A DNA stretch of 64,000 nt from Micromonospora siamensis. Lineage in GTDB: Bacteria; Actinomycetota; Actinomycetes; Mycobacteriales; Micromonosporaceae. Position numbers and translations under genes: made by a program. Position 1 is the stretch's first letter. Each line of letters starts with the position of its first letter. Positions 61,198 to 64,000 of this stretch are shown here, piece by piece. The notes under the pieces were generated by a model, which did no database searches, was not told the origin of the DNA, and worked only from the letters and a program-made list of their open reading frames with translations. The stretch spans positions 5,146,001 to 5,210,000 of the forward strand of contig NZ_LT607751.1 of NCBI RefSeq assembly GCF_900090305.1, read 5' to 3'.

Positions 61198-62619
61198 CTA
61201 CAGCTCGAAGGTGGCCAGGTGGATCTGCCGGCGCGGGACGCCGGCCTCCCGCAGCACCCGTACCGACTGGTCGACCAGGCCGGACGGTCCGCACAGGTAG
61301 ACGTCCCGGCGGAGCAGGTCGGGCACCAGCCGGAGCAGCCCCGCCGGGGTCATCACCTGGCGCGGCCCGGTGTCGTCCCGGGAGCCGATGACGTACCAGA
61401 CCGAGGTCTGTCGGGCCTGGGCGATCCAGTCCAGCTCCCGGTGCAGCAGCACGTCGGCCGGGGTGCGGGCGCGGTAGATCAGCGCGGCGCCGGCCGGCAA
61501 CTCCTCCAGCATGGCCCGCAGCGGGGCGATGCCGCTGCCGCCGGCGATCAGCAGGGCCCGCTCGCGGGTACGGTGCGCGGCGGTGAACGTCCCGGACGGG
61601 CCCTCCGCCCAGACCCGGGTGCCCGGCTCCAGGTCGCGCAGGTCGGCGGTGTGCGTGCCGACGACCTTGACGGTCAGCCGCAGCCAGCGGCCGTTGCCGG
61701 CGGCCGACAACGAGAACGGGTGGGACTGCCACCAGCAGCCCGGGTTGAGGAACCGCCACCGGAAGTACTGGCCGCCGAGCAGGTCGATCTGGTTGAGCCG
61801 GCGCCCGGTCAGGTAGATCGAGATGACGTCCGGGGACTCGGCGACCACGTCGGCGACCCGGAGGCGGTGCCGCAGGTTGAACCGCAGCGGGGCGACCAGT
61901 CGGCCCCACACCACCGCCGCCGCGACCAGCAGGTAGGCGGCGATCCAGCCGGTGCGGACCGGGCCGGCGGGGAAGAGCTGGGCGCCGTTGCTGAACTGGT
62001 GGCCGAAGCCGAGCAGCAGCACCGCGTAGCTGGCCAGGTGCAGGTGGTACCAGAGCTCGTAGGGCAGCACCCGGCGGACCGTGCGGACGCTGCTCACCCC
62101 GACCGCCACCATCAGGCCGGCGGCGACGAACGCCGAGACCATGTCCTCGTAGCCGGTCAGCAGCGAGCCGACCTCGCCGACCAGCGAGTTCCCCTCGACC
62201 TCGGCGTAGGCGACCACCAGCAGCGACAGGTGGGCCAGGACGGCGACGAGCAGGGTGGCGCCCAGGTCCCGGTGCAGTCGGGAGATCCGCTCGCCGCCCA
62301 GCCCGCGTTCCAGCACCCCCAGGCGACTCATCATCAGCACCTGCACCAGCAGCAGGTAGCCGGCGACCAGGCCGGTGATCCGCCCGGCGGCGGTGAGCGC
62401 GTCCGCCGTGCCGGCGAGCGAGTCGGCCGGGGTCTGCCACCACCAGGGCAGCACCGCGGCCACCAGACCCAGCCAGAAGGCTGCGGCCAGGGCCCGCCGG
62501 GCGCCGGGCCCACGGCGGGGCAGCGCGAGCGGCGGGGGTACGGAGGCAGCCGGACGGCCGCCGTACGGGGAGGATGTCCCGGTACGACGGCCGGCGGCGT
62601 CGGTGTGCTGGTACGTCAC
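61198..62619 (-). CDS. Ferric reductase-like transmembrane flavocytochrome
   Basis: A 473-residue membrane oxidoreductase. Six hydrophobic segments (about residues 45-235) carry paired helix histidines in LHRDLGATLLVAVLAHLSLL and WYHLHLASYAVLLLGFGHQF for haem binding. A cytoplasmic FAD/NAD(P) module follows: YFRWRFLNPGCWWQSHPFSL (FAD), ALLIAGGSGIAPLRAMLEEL (pyridine nucleotide) and VYLCGPSGLVDQSV. It would move electrons from NAD(P)H across the membrane to the FMN protein. GTG at 62619 overlaps the DUF1501 stop (GTGA). Confidence 0.92.
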   Translation of the reverse strand: MTYQHTDAAGRRTGTSSPYGGRPAASVPPPLALPRRGPGARRALAAAFWLGLVAAVLPWWWQTPADSLAGTADALTAAGRITGLVAGYLLLVQVLMMSRLGVLERGLGGERISRLHRDLGATLLVAVLAHLSLLVVAYAEVEGNSLVGEVGSLLTGYEDMVSAFVAAGLMVAVGVSSVRTVRRVLPYELWYHLHLASYAVLLLGFGHQFSNGAQLFPAGPVRTGWIAAYLLVAAAVVWGRLVAPLRFNLRHRLRVADVVAESPDVISIYLTGRRLNQIDLLGGQYFRWRFLNPGCWWQSHPFSLSAAGNGRWLRLTVKVVGTHTADLRDLEPGTRVWAEGPSGTFTAAHRTRERALLIAGGSGIAPLRAMLEELPAGAALIYRARTPADVLLHRELDWIAQARQTSVWYVIGSRDDTGPRQVMTPAGLLRLVPDLLRRDVYLCGPSGLVDQSVRVLREAGVPRRQIHLATFEL

Positions 62620-63995
62620 GCGTAGAGCTTCATGGGCTTGAACTTCTGCCTCGGGAAGATCGTGTCCACCTGCCCGTTCGTCAGGCCGAACCTGCCCTGC
62701 GCGACCGAGCCGTAGACGTTGAACATGTTGTTGTACTCGGGTACGTCGCCACTGTCCAGATCGTTCAACCCGTTCCAGGTGCCGAGCAGCGAGCCGGCGA
62801 GCCGGCGCCCGGACAGGATGCTGACCACCCCGCCGTGACCGTGGTCGGTGCCGCCACTGTTCGAGGCGACCCGGCGGCCGAACTCGCTGGACACCATCAC
62901 CGTCACGTCCGCGGCCCGGTCCCCGAGGTCGGTGAAGAAGGCCGCCATCGCGGTCGCCAGCTCGTTGAGCTTGCGCCACAGCTGCCCGCCGTCCTGGGTG
63001 CCCTGGTTCTCGTGGGTGTCGTAGCCACCCATGCCGACCGTGGCGACCCGGACGTTCGCCCCGCCCTTGATCAGCTGGGCGAGCTGCTGGAAGGCGTACC
63101 CGACGCCCTCGTAGGTGATCCCCGCCGCCGGCTGGTACGGCTTGGCGGCGAGGCGCTGCGCGGTGGCCAGCGCGCCCACGCCGTCGCGGACCGCCTCCTC
63201 CACCGGGTGGTTGATGTTGGTGAACAGGCCCTTGATCGCCTTCTCGGTGGCCTCCCGGTACTTGTCGTCACCGTTGAGCCGCAGCGAGCCGACGCTGTTC
63301 AGCGACAGCGCGCCGTTGGTGCCGACCAGCGAGCGGGGCAGCGTGCTGCCGATACCGACGCTGCGGAACGCGGTGCCCTTGCCGAGGGTGTCGACCAGGC
63401 TGTCCAGCCAGCCCCGACCGCCGGTCTCGCTGGGCAGGCCGCCCAGGTTGCAGGCGTCGGCGGCCTGGAAGTGGCTGCGGGACAGCCGCTCGTCGGAGAC
63501 CGCCGGCACGAAGCCGAGCTGGCCGGCGGAGAGCCACTTCTCCAGCGGCTTGAACGCGCTGGTCAGCTTGAAGCCCCGGCCGAGGGCCAGCGAGTCGTTG
63601 CCGAGCAGCAGGTCCGGGCGGACCTTGCCGAGCACCGGGTCGTCCGCCGGGGCGACCAGGCTCAGCCCGTCCAGCCCACCGTAGAGGAAGACGTGGATCA
63701 GGGTGCCGGTCTTCGTCGCGGCGAAGGACGCCGAGGTGGTGACGAACTGGGCGGTGGCCAGGGCGGTGGCGGTGGCCGCGGCACCGGCCACGAAGGTCCG
63801 CCGGGTCACCCCCCGGCCATCCTGCTGGGCCTCCTCCAGCTCCTCCAGCCGGCGGTAGCGGTCCCGCTCGGCGGCGTTCTCGGCCGCCACGGCGGCGGCC
63901 TCGGCCCGCAGCACCGCCTGGGCCGGGTCGTCGGCCAGCCGGCGCAGGTCGGGGCAGTCGGGGTGCAGGGGGTACGGGTTCACGGTCTTCTCCAT
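62616..63995 (-). CDS. DUF1501 domain protein, Tat-exported
   Basis: A 459-residue DUF1501 protein, alkaline phosphatase/sulfatase-like superfamily. A Tat signal (VTRRTFVAGAAATATALATA, about residues 63-82) lies after an unusual 60-residue basic/acidic cytoplasmic leader. Core motifs are IHVFLYGGLDGLSLVAP, VSDERLSRSHFQAAD, VATVGMGGYDTHENQGTQDG and TVMVSSEFGRRVASNSGGTD followed by HGHGG. Function is unknown; it is usually paired with a DUF1800 protein, which may lie beyond the window edge. Its stop overlaps the ferric reductase-like start, so it heads the redox operon seen here. Confidence 0.9.
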   Translation of the reverse strand: MEKTVNPYPLHPDCPDLRRLADDPAQAVLRAEAAAVAAENAAERDRYRRLEELEEAQQDGRGVTRRTFVAGAAATATALATAQFVTTSASFAATKTGTLIHVFLYGGLDGLSLVAPADDPVLGKVRPDLLLGNDSLALGRGFKLTSAFKPLEKWLSAGQLGFVPAVSDERLSRSHFQAADACNLGGLPSETGGRGWLDSLVDTLGKGTAFRSVGIGSTLPRSLVGTNGALSLNSVGSLRLNGDDKYREATEKAIKGLFTNINHPVEEAVRDGVGALATAQRLAAKPYQPAAGITYEGVGYAFQQLAQLIKGGANVRVATVGMGGYDTHENQGTQDGGQLWRKLNELATAMAAFFTDLGDRAADVTVMVSSEFGRRVASNSGGTDHGHGGVVSILSGRRLAGSLLGTWNGLNDLDSGDVPEYNNMFNVYGSVAQGRFGLTNGQVDTIFPRQKFKPMKLYA

Positions 63996-64000
63996 CGGGT

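Overview
The window is high-GC DNA from an actinomycete. The nitrogen and cofactor gene set, the abundance of GTG starts and leaderless promoters, the CBM25 amylase, the Roadblock pair and the MctP/DUF3311 pair all fit a Micromonosporaceae genome such as Micromonospora. This is inference from gene content, not from a database match. Most of it is ordinary chromosome, interrupted by a few scars, small mobile elements and repeat arrays.

Layout. 1-6.4 kb: the 3' part of lipA, then a debris zone with a GT-C membrane protein remnant and a large LuxR (LAL) regulator, DUF4191, and a SigE-family sigma gene collapsed into its neighbour. 6.5-10.1 kb: RDD protein, glnA (glutamine synthetase I, candidate GlnR box upstream) and a PadR/membrane protein pair. 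10.1-10.5 kb: a repeat island. 10.5-19.9 kb: a reverse-strand operon-like block (glutamine amidotransferase, glnE, a membrane protein, two MptB-like mannosyltransferases) diverging from an LD-carboxypeptidase. 20-25 kb: streptogramin lyase-like protein, a secreted small protein and a large secreted alpha-amylase. 25-31 kb: VOC protein, WYL regulator, DUF350, a second glutamine synthetase-like gene, nadE, panB. 31-35 kb: VOC protein, a DUF222/HNH gene with a LexA-type box, DUF402, F420 reductase.

35.2-46.6 kb is the mobile part. Two identical 1323-bp IS110-family elements (35209-36531 and 43733-45055) lie in opposite orientation around an RNB ribonuclease, a histone H1-like protein, an M48 peptidase, a Roadblock pair and a maleylpyruvate isomerase-like gene. 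Each IS carries a 245-bp non-coding left end that looks like a bridge RNA: a long stem-loop followed by a segment with two 8-nt words matching the two IS ends. The second IS sits in a 2.8-kb island bounded by a 42-bp repeat. One copy of that repeat is the 3' end of rnpB (RNase P RNA, 46142-46561, reverse strand), so rnpB looks like an integration site.

46.6-64 kb is again core-like: a sigma factor/membrane protein pair, TSUP and MFS transporters, a MarR regulator with a double operator, about 1 kb of minisatellites, a monocarboxylate permease operon, an RNase H/phosphatase-zinc ribbon-NIF3 operon, a flavoprotein, an XRE regulator diverging from a primase/polymerase-like gene, and a four-gene flavin redox operon (DUF1501, ferric-reductase-like, FMN-binding, ApbE).

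How genes work together: GlnE can adenylylate the GlnA encoded 7 kb away (Tyr402 in a [10 protein letters not shown] context), whereas the second synthetase lacks that tyrosine. ApbE probably flavinylates the SGAT site of its neighbour. The DUF222 nuclease-like gene looks SOS-controlled. The MFS pump and MarR share an operator.
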